Below, one piece after another: positions 34,601 to 42,469 of a stretch of 44,605 bases of DNA. Numbering within the stretch: position 1 is the stretch's first letter; every line of letters starts with the position of its first letter. A program made the translations under genes and the position numbers. The stretch is from contig JAPOGE010000004.1 in assembly GCA_028283345.1 (NCBI GenBank), forward strand, positions 1-44,605, written 5' to 3'. The notes below the pieces were generated by a model. The model ran no database searches. It was not told the DNA's origin and saw only the letters and a program-made list of their open reading frames with translations. The DNA comes from Candidatus Poseidoniales archaeon (lineage in GTDB: Archaea; Thermoplasmatota; Poseidoniia; Poseidoniales; Poseidoniaceae).

Positions 34601-34811
34601 GGGGAGGATTATCGTCAGCATAAGGCCCGAAAACCAAGCGGGGTTCGAGGCCGCAATGGCCGGTAATTCCACCACTTCACTCGGTACGGTGAATCACGAC
34701 AACGAACACAACTTCACAATCACAGCAAATGGTGAGGCGGTTCTGTTATCCCGGGTAGAAGAACTGCGTAGTGCCTGGCAGGGAACTCTGGACGGAGGGC
34801 GACCGGAGTGA
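31629..34811 (+). CDS. purL: Phosphoribosylformylglycinamidine synthase, PurS-PurL type, with low-complexity insert
   Basis: PurL converts FGAR to FGAM in purine synthesis. The 1060-residue protein starts with two PurS-like segments (HTIEVLPKTGN..., then TILIGFKPGVTDN...), as in the N-terminal domain of large PurL. The synthetase core follows: SEHCSHK (~258), ETHNSPSALDPFGGA (E327 on) with H329, GGKVGSDGIHGATFSS, GAGGLSSSVGEMAE and SGKDSMKN. No glutaminase domain is fused; it is the separate PurQ next. At residues 871-910 a DPT x4, DAA x2, Thr-rich stretch interrupts the C-terminal half, between GASELAF and the helix before HDCSDGG. The start is TTG 31629, chosen for GGTGAT two bases upstream; ATG 31653 is the alternative. 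Confidence 0.93.
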   Translation: MPTGVDGRMAARVHTIEVLPKTGNGMIDSRGESIRRQLFGDHNLTITEIRSTLGYLVKGDLRPSELSRATTELFSDPIIEDCRANSTFTNSGYFPTEPDLTILIGFKPGVTDNRAQAALDGLHTLFPDKEGLAVATTIGYVFWGLPQDLDIDWLSNQLHNQMIERVSVSSEGNASLDFPERPPTEYQPPAPIDLEITDEELIELSQTGLLALNLKEMKAIQSHYRDPETQSIRKSHGIIPDAPTDVELECLAQTWSEHCSHKIFAAKIHHVDNQTGEDSTIDSLFKTHIMKPTFDIRESADWLLSLFHDNSGVIEWNEDWSLCMKVETHNSPSALDPFGGAITGIVGVNRDILGTGLGARPIANTDVFCFGPPDYDGDLPTGLFHPSRVFRGVHAGVRAGGNESGIPTVNGAMIFDHRYIGKPLVYCGTVGIMPRHLPDGRESHIKTPSPGNIIYMVGGKVGSDGIHGATFSSLELTEESPSSAVQIGDPITQKKMIDMLLEARDAGLIQVITDNGAGGLSSSVGEMAELTDGAELDLSTVPLKQPGLSPWEILVSESQERMTVGLREEDTAAFEALAQLHEVEATRVGKFTDDGTFLVKYGEQVVAHLPISFLYDGCPQLQLESEWSPPEHNPLITPDVGAIEMGEVLTRIMARPNVASKEWWVRSYDHEVIAQSVIKPFCGVNHDAPSDAAVIAPIIGEVQGAVISNGIVPRYSDIDTYAMVAASIDEALRNAVCVGVDLEKIAGLDNFCWCDPIESEKTPDGRYKLAQLVRANRALDEVCRAYRLPCISGKDSMKNDAIIEGEKISIPPTLLFSLLGNHHDVRYAVSSDFKTAGDLIYLLGESHQELGASELAFMFSEEAAANTDVADPTDPTDPTDPTDAADAADATNVPTTTTTTMTATTTTTTCGIGGAVPAIDAERNIVMYRALTAAMRERLVASAHDCSDGGLAVALAECCIGIDAGCAVDISTILSSDAELDHWGALFGESLGRIIVSIRPENQAGFEAAMAGNSTTSLGTVNHDNEHNFTITANGEAVLLSRVEELRSAWQGTLDGGRPE
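34239..34301 (+). repeat. In-frame tandem repeat inside purL (GACCCTACC x4, then GATGCAGCT x2)
   Basis: Four exact 9-base units at 34239-34274 encode Asp-Pro-Thr repeats. Two exact 9-base units at 34275-34292 (Asp-Ala-Ala) and a degenerate GATGCTACC follow. A Thr-rich stretch continues to ~34355. Exact unit identity implies recent slippage expansion; all units keep the frame, so selection for an intact enzyme is likely. Confidence 0.9.
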
Positions 34812-35683
34812 TCGAAACCCCACAGGTAGCGGTGCTGACCGGCTTCGGCATCAATTGTGACTTGGAGACGATGGCGGTATTCGAGATGGCTGGGGCAAGG
34901 GCACATCGGGTGCACGTCAATCAATTCCTCAATGGAAGCGCCGACCTCGAGGATTACCACATATTGGCGGTACCCGGTGGATTCTCCTTCGGTGACCATC
35001 TCGGCAGTGGCCGGATACTCGGCAATCGCCTGCGCTTCGGACTACGCGAGCAGGTGCGCGCTTTCGTCAAGTCAGGCAGGCCGGTAATCGGTATCTGCAA
35101 TGGCTTCCAGGTCCTGGTGAAGATGGGTCTTCTGCCCGGTGATGATGAGGTCTCCCTGCAACAATCAGCATCACTGACCCTCAACGACAGCGGTCATTAC
35201 GAAGACCGCTGGGTCACACTTGAGTTCAACCGCGACAGCCCATGCATCTGGACCAAAGGGCTGGAGAGAATGCGCACCCCGGTGCGCCACGGAGAAGGTA
35301 AATTCGTCACCCCATCCCAGGAACTTCTCGACCAATTGCATAGCGCGGGACAATTGGTGTGCCGATATATCGACCCCAATGACCAATATCCCTCGGCCGG
35401 CGATGAAGCCCTGCCATACCCACTATGCCCCAACGCCAGCATGCGCAATATCGCCGGGGTCTGCGACCCGAGCGGACTGGTCTATGGGCTGATGCCCCAC
35501 CCCGAGGCCAACCACTCGCAATGGTTGGGGGCGACGTGGACCCGGGAAGGAGGCCAAACAGACACCGACCAAACCAGCCCTACCAATGGTCACAGCGGTG
35601 ACATCACCACGGCGGTGGCGGGCCAAGGAGAAGGAATGGCAATGTTTCGAAATGCCGTTGAATACGTCAGGAACAACCTATGA
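34808..35683 (+). CDS. purQ: Phosphoribosylformylglycinamidine synthase glutaminase subunit PurQ
   Basis: PurQ supplies ammonia from glutamine to PurL. The 291-residue class-I glutamine amidotransferase has VLTGFGINCD at the start, PGGFSFGDHLGSGRI, the nucleophile C97 in GICNGFQVL and the H-x-E pair in LMPHPEAN. A low-complexity hydrophilic segment near 255-270 (TDTDQTSPTNGHSG) lengthens it beyond the ~230 usual for archaeal PurQ; the C-terminal FRNAVEYV helix is retained. The start is GTG inside a GTGA overlap with the purL stop, so the two subunits are translationally coupled. Confidence 0.93.
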   Translation: MIETPQVAVLTGFGINCDLETMAVFEMAGARAHRVHVNQFLNGSADLEDYHILAVPGGFSFGDHLGSGRILGNRLRFGLREQVRAFVKSGRPVIGICNGFQVLVKMGLLPGDDEVSLQQSASLTLNDSGHYEDRWVTLEFNRDSPCIWTKGLERMRTPVRHGEGKFVTPSQELLDQLHSAGQLVCRYIDPNDQYPSAGDEALPYPLCPNASMRNIAGVCDPSGLVYGLMPHPEANHSQWLGATWTREGGQTDTDQTSPTNGHSGDITTAVAGQGEGMAMFRNAVEYVRNNL

Positions 35684-35692
35684 AGTGAGTAT

Positions 35693-36841
35693 ATGGGCGA
35701 ACTACAATACCCGCAACCCCTCACTCACCCCGAACGCCTCACCCACCTCGACCAATTACGGGCGCTGGCAATCATCCTTATGGTGATGGTGCACGCCGCG
35801 GCGACCTGGACGCCGAGAGATGTATCGATGACCAGTTTTCTGGCCTTCATAATCTCAGGACTGGGGGGATTGGCGGCGCCATTATTCGTCACCATCGGCG
35901 GATGGGGAATGGCGAGGAGCCGGTTGACCAAGCGCAAAATCATCATCCGTGGAGGATTCCTATTCGCCTGTCAGATATTGGTTAATCTGGCCGCACCACA
36001 CCTGTTTGAGCCCTTCACCCCCGGGGTCCTCTCACTATTTGCCATCACCATTATCCTCTCACCCATGTGGTTGGCGGCAATCCGTGCGAAGTGGAAAAAT
36101 GGTGCCCCAGTCTGGCCGGTGATATTGACCATCATGGTCTTCTTACCATGGATATTTCCGGCGGCGATGGGACCCTTAAATTGGAACTTTCGGGTTCACA
36201 CCCCGACCATCACCAGCGCGTTTCAACACCTTTTCACCACCGGAACATACCCACTGATTCCATGGCTGGTATTCGCAATGCTGGGGGCGATAATCGCCGA
36301 CCAGACAACCGCCACGCGGGCGGAAAAACAACCCAATACCACGTCCACCACCGCCACCGAAAACCACTCCGGAGATCGCACCACCACCCCATCACTCTGG
36401 TATCTCATCATCGCCGGAATTGCCTTCTTCTTCATGGCATTGGGCGCCGCCACCAGCCAAAACATTCCCCTGGCCTTACCCAATGGTAAGGCCGTGTTGA
36501 CCTTCTTCCCGGCCAATACTCCCTTCCTGATATATGCCTTCACTGGAGTTGGAATCCTCTGGCAGGTGAGTAAGAATCTCCCACATTATCAACCACTGAT
36601 CGACCTCGGCCAGCGGTCACTGACGGTATATGTGGTGCACTTCATCCCTTTCTTCTTCCTCTATCGCCTCGATGAGATCGGTGACTGGTCGACGATGACC
36701 TGCTCACTGGTGGTGTTGGCCTACACTCTGTTGTGGATACCACTGGCGCACCTCCATGCCAGATTACTCCCCACCTGGAGTCTGGAACATCTGCTGAGAA
36801 ATCTGGTTGCCCAACCGATACGGAAACTTGAGAACCGATAA
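35693..36841 (+). CDS. Multi-pass membrane protein of the heparan-glucosaminide acetyltransferase / DUF418-like acyltransferase type
   Basis: 382 residues with about ten hydrophobic helices. The N-terminal signature is LTHLDQLRALAIILMVMVHAAATW, followed by GLAAPLFVTIGGWGMARSR, matching the R-x-x-x-LDxLRGLAI..H pattern of membrane acyltransferases (DUF1624/HGSNAT and DUF418 groups). The end has GQRSLTVYVVHFIPFFFLYRL and a C-terminal P-x-E-x-LLR segment typical of DUF418. It likely acylates a sugar or other extracytoplasmic group; the substrate is unknown. A charged loop (TTATRAEKQPNTTSTTATEN) interrupts the middle. It begins nine bases after purQ and is 17 bases before alaX, so it may ride on the purine transcript. 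Confidence 0.7.
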   Translation: MGELQYPQPLTHPERLTHLDQLRALAIILMVMVHAAATWTPRDVSMTSFLAFIISGLGGLAAPLFVTIGGWGMARSRLTKRKIIIRGGFLFACQILVNLAAPHLFEPFTPGVLSLFAITIILSPMWLAAIRAKWKNGAPVWPVILTIMVFLPWIFPAAMGPLNWNFRVHTPTITSAFQHLFTTGTYPLIPWLVFAMLGAIIADQTTATRAEKQPNTTSTTATENHSGDRTTTPSLWYLIIAGIAFFFMALGAATSQNIPLALPNGKAVLTFFPANTPFLIYAFTGVGILWQVSKNLPHYQPLIDLGQRSLTVYVVHFIPFFFLYRLDEIGDWSTMTCSLVVLAYTLLWIPLAHLHARLLPTWSLEHLLRNLVAQPIRKLENR

Positions 36842-36858
36842 CCTCCAGAACCGGTCGT

Positions 36859-37584
36859 ATGGCGACCGAGTTACTGTATATGGAATCTATTGCCGCGTGC
36901 TACGACAGCGAATTTTCCGCTATCGTGACCGCGATTACCGAGGATAACGTAGTCCTCGACCGCACTCTCTTCTACCCCTTGGGTGGTGGCCAGAATTGGG
37001 ATGTAGGTCATCTTGAATCCGATATTGGAACAACTACCGTCACCGAAGTGAGAGGCCGGGATGAGGTTAATCACTTCGTCGGAGTTGACCATGGGCTGAC
37101 AATCGGCGACGAAGTGCACGGCACCATCGATTGGCAGAGGCGCTATGCCCACATGAGGATGCACACCGCACAACATCTGGTCAGCGGGGTGGTCTACGAG
37201 ATGTTTCACGGCACCAGGACGGTGGGTAACCAGATTCATACCGACCGTAGCAGAATAGATTTCCACCCAATCAAATTCGATACGGAGATGCTCGAGAGGG
37301 TATTCACCACCGCCCAAGAGATTATCGACAGCAAATTACCGGTGACCTGTTCGACCATGACCAGAGATGAGGTCAATCGGATAATGCCACCCGAGCGCAC
37401 CAATATGGATTTGCTACCGATTTCGGTCAAGCAATTGCGGGTCATCACCATCGGTGATGATTTCGACCTCTGCCCCTGTGCCGGGACGCACGTGGCCAAC
37501 TTAGGTGAAATTGGTGAGTTGGAATTGTTGGGGAAGAAGAACAAAGGCAGTATGGTACAAAGAATAAGTTACACTATAAAATAA
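36859..37584 (+). CDS. alaX: Alanyl-tRNA editing protein AlaX
   Basis: AlaX hydrolyses Ser- or Gly-mischarged tRNA-Ala in trans. The 241-residue protein matches the medium-length AlaX type. The GGGQ loop (residues 42-45) of the editing core is followed by the zinc motif H102-x3-H106 in MHTAQH. C207-x3-H211 in CAGTHVANLGEIG completes the site, in the expected order. The N-terminal part includes the AlaRS-like beta-barrel. A threonine-rich or C-Ala domain is absent. It is the last gene of the purL-purQ-acyltransferase string and stops 61 bases before the end of the convergent gene. Confidence 0.92.
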   Translation: MATELLYMESIAACYDSEFSAIVTAITEDNVVLDRTLFYPLGGGQNWDVGHLESDIGTTTVTEVRGRDEVNHFVGVDHGLTIGDEVHGTIDWQRRYAHMRMHTAQHLVSGVVYEMFHGTRTVGNQIHTDRSRIDFHPIKFDTEMLERVFTTAQEIIDSKLPVTCSTMTRDEVNRIMPPERTNMDLLPISVKQLRVITIGDDFDLCPCAGTHVANLGEIGELELLGKKNKGSMVQRISYTIK

Positions 37585-37645
37585 TGAACCATCTATTATT
37601 CGCTAATTAACACTAGTGACCAATGATTCTAGGAATAACATTATC

Positions 37646-38449
37646 TCAAATATCTAACTCATCACCAACAGAATCCCTGGAGTCACTCACCACCCCACCC
37701 CTAGGTTTGGATTCACCAGAATCGTCCTTGTCGTCGCTGGGCGAGACATCCTCTCCGAGCAATTCAGAAACTCCCTCAACCTCCCCATCCCAGGCTTTAC
37801 GTTGCGCCTGACGGCGGGCAAATTCACGGTCCTCAATCTGTTCCCGCTCAATCTTCAGCGCCTTCCTACCCTTTTCAGCGGCGGCAACCCGGTCCGACAA
37901 CCCCCGGTCCTCACCGGGCCTATCGCTGACATCTACCTTCTCTATTTCTTTACTCGGGATGGTTCTTGCTCCGGCTAAGGACTCGGCCGCGGGGGGGATT
38001 TCTCGGTTTATTTCTCTCGCCTCCTCAGGGCTCGGCGCGGCGTCTTTCCACCGACTTTGGTTGGCAACATCACGTATCACCGATGTTTTGGATTTCTGCG
38101 CTTGGCGCTCAAACAGGTCGGCGACCTCCTCGGTGGTCGCCAAAGGAGCCACATCGGTGAATTCACCGGCCAAGACCTGATATCTTCGCAGGGCCGGCCC
38201 ATGTACCGGGTCATGGTCCCAGCGATGTGGGTTTGCCAACATCTGCATCAACTCGACCGCCAATTGGTCGATCGGTGTGGTCGGGTTATCAGGCAGAGCA
38301 TCACGAATTTCAGCATGGTTGGTGATACACCTACGGCAGCGGCCAGTGCCGGCAATATCGGCTGCATCACAGAGTAGACAACAGGTTTGAAAGCCCATCT
38401 CCTTCATCGCTTTGCGCGGCATGCTCATGCTGGGACCCGACCCCTCCAT
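37646..38449 (-). CDS. Hypothetical charged protein with N-terminal zinc knuckle
   Basis: With the ATG at 38449 (GGGGGTGA four bases upstream) the protein is 267 residues. Near the N-terminus CCLLCDAADIAGTGRCRRC gives a C-x2-C...C-x2-C zinc knuckle, followed by an ordered helical domain with HRWDHDPVHGPALRRYQVLAGEF (to ~120). The remainder is very charged, helical and low in hydrophobics (KGRKALKIEREQIEDREFARRQAQRK), ending in an acidic, serine-rich tail. No family is recognised. It looks like a nucleic-acid- or ribosome-associated protein. A longer frame to 38611 would run antisense into the M50 gene and lacks a ribosome site. Confidence 0.55.
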   Translation of the reverse strand: MEGSGPSMSMPRKAMKEMGFQTCCLLCDAADIAGTGRCRRCITNHAEIRDALPDNPTTPIDQLAVELMQMLANPHRWDHDPVHGPALRRYQVLAGEFTDVAPLATTEEVADLFERQAQKSKTSVIRDVANQSRWKDAAPSPEEAREINREIPPAAESLAGARTIPSKEIEKVDVSDRPGEDRGLSDRVAAAEKGRKALKIEREQIEDREFARRQAQRKAWDGEVEGVSELLGEDVSPSDDKDDSGESKPRGGVVSDSRDSVGDELDI

Positions 38450-38523
38450 CCCTTCACCCCCCATGAAGCGAGCGCTTGTCTGAACACCACGATGAGACCA
38501 TTGAAAGGTGAGCACTACGGGGG

Positions 38524-39402
38524 GTGGCCGTGCAGCCGCAACGAGACCCACGGGCAGCGATGCTCGAGCGTGACCCTTACACCCGGGTGAGCCACGTGCA
38601 AACCACCGCACGACCGGTCTTCCAGGGATTTTGGGAAGTTCCTAACTACAAACAACCGATTGAGCACCATACCGGCCGGATCTGGCATTTCAGTGAGGAG
38701 GAGAAGCGTCACCTTTTCTTGGCCACCGCGGCGTTTACTCTAGCACTTGGATTGATGGTCACCGGTGGCATATTCGGTTTGCTCCGAACCGGCTTCACCA
38801 CCTGGTTCATCACTATCATAGTGATGATGCCAGTGATGCTTTTCGCGGTTGGCCCGGCGTTTTTACTCCACGAGATCGGCCATAAGGTGGTGGCTAAGAA
38901 ATACGGCTGCTGGGCCGAGTTTCGCGCCGATCCGAGGGGATTGAAGATAGGGGTGGCAATCGCCGCGGTTCTTGGAGTGGTATTCATGGCACCCGGGGCG
39001 GTGATGGTGGCAGGGCTGGTCACCCGGCGGCAAAACGGCCACATCGCCATCGCCGGACCAATGGTCAATTTCGGGTTATTCCTGATCGGCATTCCCCTCG
39101 GGGCGATACTGATTGCCATGACCGGGGCGAACGGAGACATCACCAACCTCCTGAGTGGTAATTCGCTCAATTATAAATTACTCATATGGTATATGATACA
39201 ATACTGGCTGACCGCTAATCTGGTGTTGGGAATGTTCAACATGTTGCCCTTCGGGCCACTCGATGGTCTCAAGGTCAAGGCGTGGTCGGAAGTGGCTTTC
39301 TGGGCGATGTTGGGGGTATTTGCCATCCCCCTCCTCCTATGGTGGTTTGGCGGGGTGTGGAATCCGATGGACCTGGTCAGTTCCCTGGCCTCAAAGATAT
39401 GA
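38524..39402 (+). CDS. Site-2-protease-type (M50) membrane metalloprotease
   Basis: 292 residues with about six transmembrane helices. The zinc motif is H116-E-I-G-H120 at the end of a hydrophobic helix (FLLHEIGHKVVAKKYG). The second M50 motif is PFGPLDG with D247, completing the intramembrane site. It should cut transmembrane substrates inside the membrane, e.g. anti-sigma-like or sorting proteins; the target is unknown. A soluble N-terminal ~55 residues precede the first helix. The start is GTG 38524 with an AAAGGTGAG about ten bases upstream; GTG 38530 is the alternative. It is divergent from the zinc-knuckle gene, and its last 12 bases overlap the end of the convergent M28 gene. Confidence 0.88.
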   Translation: MAVQPQRDPRAAMLERDPYTRVSHVQTTARPVFQGFWEVPNYKQPIEHHTGRIWHFSEEEKRHLFLATAAFTLALGLMVTGGIFGLLRTGFTTWFITIIVMMPVMLFAVGPAFLLHEIGHKVVAKKYGCWAEFRADPRGLKIGVAIAAVLGVVFMAPGAVMVAGLVTRRQNGHIAIAGPMVNFGLFLIGIPLGAILIAMTGANGDITNLLSGNSLNYKLLIWYMIQYWLTANLVLGMFNMLPFGPLDGLKVKAWSEVAFWAMLGVFAIPLLLWWFGGVWNPMDLVSSLASKI

Positions 39403-41148
39403 GTTGATCACTGGTTTCTCATCCAAATGGAAGAACGAGTAAGCCGCCCACCAAGTAACCATATCGAGGCTATTCACCAGATTATCCTTGCCGGTATTCT
39501 CTTCACCGTATGATTTCCCTTTGGTATCCATCCACTCTTCCATCTCTTCCAAGGTATCACAGACCTGATGATAGCACCAGTAACCATCGACCAGCCCACC
39601 GAAGCCCATGGTCACAGTTCCGAGATTATCTTGGAAACTGGCATGGTCACTGCGTGCCGTGGTATCTTCATAAATTATCAATTCCGGTCGACCTCGGTCA
39701 AGCCAATCCTCGACCTTCCAGGTATTCTCATCGTGCTCGGCTTGGCCGACCAAAATCTGTACCTGCGCCTCGACACCGATGGCATCGCTACCGATCCACA
39801 TCGCCAACCGAACCATCTCTGGCTGATTCAGTTTGTCATAATCCTGGCTCGGGCCGATATAAACCCGCATCGGCCAGACCTCGTCATCCTTGGGATAGCC
39901 GGTATCATCGATGCTCAGGGACGGGTCACCGTGCGGGGCGCCACCACCACCGGGCCAATTGACTCCGGCCATATCGAGATTGATATAATTGGTAATCACC
40001 ACCTGCGGATTATCCTCTTTGACATAATACTCGGTCCAGTAATCAGAGCCGCGCTTGCCCCCCTCTTCACCACTCCACAAGCAGAAAACCATCGTCCTAC
40101 GAGTATCGAAATTCACCATCGCCTCGGCCACGGTCAACACCATGCTGGTGCCGGCGGTGTTGTCGTAAGCGCCGACCCTGGTGCCGTAGGTACGACTTCC
40201 CGTCAGATGCGGGTCGGCAATCGGTAGAGCGGTATTGGCTGGCGGGGCTACGTCGAAGTGTGCTCCGAACACCATCCACTCATCCTTGTATTCACTACCC
40301 CAGCGGTAACCACAGATATTGTAGGCCTCGGGATTCTGCTTACTGAAAATATCTGTGAATTGGAAGCGATGAGTCATCACCTCAAGGCCGAAACTCTCCA
40401 TTTCGGAAATCAGCCAGAGCGCTCCATCCTCATAGGCCATATTTCCCTGTCCGGCCCAGCGGTCAAGATATCCTTGGGCACCGTCGGCTAAATCCAACAC
40501 GTCGGTCGATTCGTCGCTCAACAGGTGAAGATAGTTGTAAGTGGTCATGCCATTCACCAACCCGGTGGCGAAACGCCCACCATTATCGGCGACAAATCCC
40601 CCACATTCCTCACACCAACCGCTGACTACGGGCCTGACAATATCGAGACGGACAATCCCGGCCGGACCGCCGGTTTTCGAGGCATTGGTCACTTGGTCAA
40701 GACTACTGTTTTCACTAGCCAGTCGCAAGATACCGTTGCCGTCGGCGTAATCGTGTCCGCCCACATCAATCCAGGTACGCCACGATTCATTCAAATCGCG
40801 AATCGGCCACTCCTGGCGGCCATATTCACCGACCAGAACGACCGCGGTATCGGTTCGCGGCGGGGCCAGCACGGTGATCTGGATACTCTGTCCGGCCTTC
40901 AGGTCTATCACGGTGGAATTCTGCACATAGCCGCTTTCGTCATTGATAATCAGATAGGGGATGAAGGCCGCAAGGTCAGTTTTTGCCGTCAAGGTGACCC
41001 CTTGGAAGACCCCCCCAGTCCACACTGCGGGAGTCACCTGTAGTTGGTCCGATAATGGGCCGGCCTCAGAATCAGCCCCGAAACAACCGGCCAATGGTGC
41101 CAGCAGAAACAATCCCACCAATAGGAAACTGGTTGGTGCTGACCGCAT
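39391..41148 (-). CDS. M28-family metallopeptidase lipoprotein
   Basis: From the ATG at 41148 this is 585 residues with leader MRSAPTSFLLVGLFLLAPLAGC, a lipobox-like anchor. An N-terminal beta domain (~residues 30-120) is followed by the di-zinc aminopeptidase core: FGAHFDVA (H ~296), AYDNTAGTSM (Asp ~327), the catalytic Glu in WSGEEGGKRGSDYW (~361), and SDHASFQDN (His ~502). A mid-core acid is in NLDMAGVNW. It should release amino acids or short peptides from proteins at the cell surface, working with the S15 lipoprotein and the S8 protease in this window. The same LAGCFG leader ending as the S15 protein suggests shared processing. The frame's upstream part to 41280 lacks a signal and is not used. 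Confidence 0.88.
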   Translation of the reverse strand: MRSAPTSFLLVGLFLLAPLAGCFGADSEAGPLSDQLQVTPAVWTGGVFQGVTLTAKTDLAAFIPYLIINDESGYVQNSTVIDLKAGQSIQITVLAPPRTDTAVVLVGEYGRQEWPIRDLNESWRTWIDVGGHDYADGNGILRLASENSSLDQVTNASKTGGPAGIVRLDIVRPVVSGWCEECGGFVADNGGRFATGLVNGMTTYNYLHLLSDESTDVLDLADGAQGYLDRWAGQGNMAYEDGALWLISEMESFGLEVMTHRFQFTDIFSKQNPEAYNICGYRWGSEYKDEWMVFGAHFDVAPPANTALPIADPHLTGSRTYGTRVGAYDNTAGTSMVLTVAEAMVNFDTRRTMVFCLWSGEEGGKRGSDYWTEYYVKEDNPQVVITNYINLDMAGVNWPGGGGAPHGDPSLSIDDTGYPKDDEVWPMRVYIGPSQDYDKLNQPEMVRLAMWIGSDAIGVEAQVQILVGQAEHDENTWKVEDWLDRGRPELIIYEDTTARSDHASFQDNLGTVTMGFGGLVDGYWCYHQVCDTLEEMEEWMDTKGKSYGEENTGKDNLVNSLDMVTWWAAYSFFHLDEKPVINSYL

Positions 41149-41602
41149 GACCATTGGGTAGAGTGTCCACTTTTGAAGGTGAGTACTTACTGAGACACGA
41201 AGTGGTGAAGGAAGTGGTGAAGGAAGTGCGAAGTACGGTAGAAGGCAATTCCCCCCTAGACAAGAGCCCGAAGAAAGCATTAGAATTCAGAGGGATTTTA
41301 CCGGGAGTTGAACCCATGATGAGCCTGCAGGTGACCGAGAGTTTTATCCCTTAACAGGTGAGATCAGTGGTTGAGGATAATGGGAAAAAAGAACCCCCAC
41401 CCCAAGCCCCCAGCACGCATTGGTTATCTGTGGTCGAACCATGTGGTGTTGGACTGCGAAGAAGATAAGCGCACACCATTGATTGAAGGATGAGAAATAA
41501 CCCAGATAATAATTGGAAAACCGAACCACCCCTTTCCACTAACCTGAAACACATTTCCACTCATCGGTAATGGTTAAGAGACACTAATCGGGCGGAGATA
41601 CG
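41149..41602. other. Intergenic region with short repeats and a tRNA-like arm
   Basis: 454 bases with no convincing gene, between the divergent M28 and DDAH genes. It holds a 12-base tandem repeat (41199-41233). It also has AGGGAT/ATCCCT inverted ends (41291-41296 and 41346-41351) around a GGGAGTTGAACCC sequence that reads as a T-arm on the minus strand. No anticodon stem or matching acceptor stem is found, so it is at most a tRNA relic. Confidence 0.5.
41199..41233. repeat. 12-base tandem repeat GAAGTGGTGAAG, two copies plus a partial third
   Basis: Exact units at 41199-41210 and 41211-41222, then GAAGTGCGAAG at 41223-41233. They lie just upstream of the M28 lipoprotein gene (on its promoter side). 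They could be slippage products or a repeated binding site. Confidence 0.85.
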
Positions 41603-42412
41603 ATGGCGACCGTCCGCCTTGACCAGAAGCGCCACGCACTGGTGCGAGCAGTTCCCGATTCATTCGGTTCTGCACTGGCAAATTTCTTCGGTGCAGGGCC
41701 GAGTGATGTCGAGTCTGCAAGGCAGACCCATAAGGACTACTGCGCCGCCCTAGAGGAAAATGGAGTCAAAGTAACCACCATCCCCACCGATGAGGATTAT
41801 CCCGATTGCATTTTCGTCGAAGACCAAGCGGTGATCATCGATGGCCACGTCCTCCTACCTATTTTGGGAGCACCCAGTCGGCGCGGCGAGCAACAACCGG
41901 TCGCCGACGCTATTATCGACAAACTGAGCGGCTACAAGGTCTGTAAGATGACTCCCCCGGCGCAGATGGATGGCGGCGACCTATTGCGATTTGGCGATCT
42001 ATTCTTCGTCGGCCGCTCATCACGCACCAACGATGCCGGAATCGCTGAACTACGCGACCTGCTCGACCACCTTGGATATGAACTCCGCATCGTCGATATC
42101 CCTGACAATGCCCTTCATCTTACCAGCTTGGCCAGCACCCCTACCGATACCATCCTACTGGCACCAAAGGGATATCTGGAGCAGTCGATATTCGGGGAAT
42201 TACCTGATGGTGGCGAGATAATCTGGATTCCCGAAGCCGAGGCCTATGGCTGTAATACCTTAGGCCTACCGAATGGTAAAGTATTGGTTGCCGATGGTTA
42301 TCCGACCGTTGTGGCAGAACTTGAGTCGAGGGGTCTTGAAGTGGTCAGCATCGATATGGCGCAGATAAGGGCTGCCGACGGCAGTCTGACCTGCCTTTCT
42401 CTCTTTCTCTGA
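41603..42412 (+). CDS. Dimethylarginine dimethylaminohydrolase-like enzyme
   Basis: 269 residues of the amidinotransferase/penteins fold. DDAH signatures appear in order: PDCIFVEDQAVI (E73, D74), MDGGDLL (acid D123), GRSSRTN (R138, R141) and H172 in LHLTS. GCNTLGLPN and the nucleophile C264 in GSLTCLS complete the set, so the Cys-His-acid site looks complete. It should release citrulline and an alkylamine from a methylated arginine or related guanidine compound; the true substrate is open (arginine deiminase or N-succinylarginine relatives are less likely on these motifs). It may feed free arginine derivatives from protein breakdown into nitrogen supply. It stands alone on its strand. Confidence 0.88.
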   Translation: MATVRLDQKRHALVRAVPDSFGSALANFFGAGPSDVESARQTHKDYCAALEENGVKVTTIPTDEDYPDCIFVEDQAVIIDGHVLLPILGAPSRRGEQQPVADAIIDKLSGYKVCKMTPPAQMDGGDLLRFGDLFFVGRSSRTNDAGIAELRDLLDHLGYELRIVDIPDNALHLTSLASTPTDTILLAPKGYLEQSIFGELPDGGEIIWIPEAEAYGCNTLGLPNGKVLVADGYPTVVAELESRGLEVVSIDMAQIRAADGSLTCLSLFL

Positions 42413-42469
42413 GCCCGAACCCCATACTCTAGAATGGGTTATAGCCGCCCCATCTAGGAGATGGAGAAT

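Noticed and set aside
41281-41400. Possible tRNA gene on the minus strand
   Set aside because: Only the T-arm fits. I tried Asn, Leu and Cys anticodon frames and an intron at 37/38, but neither an anticodon stem nor a matching 5' acceptor could be found.
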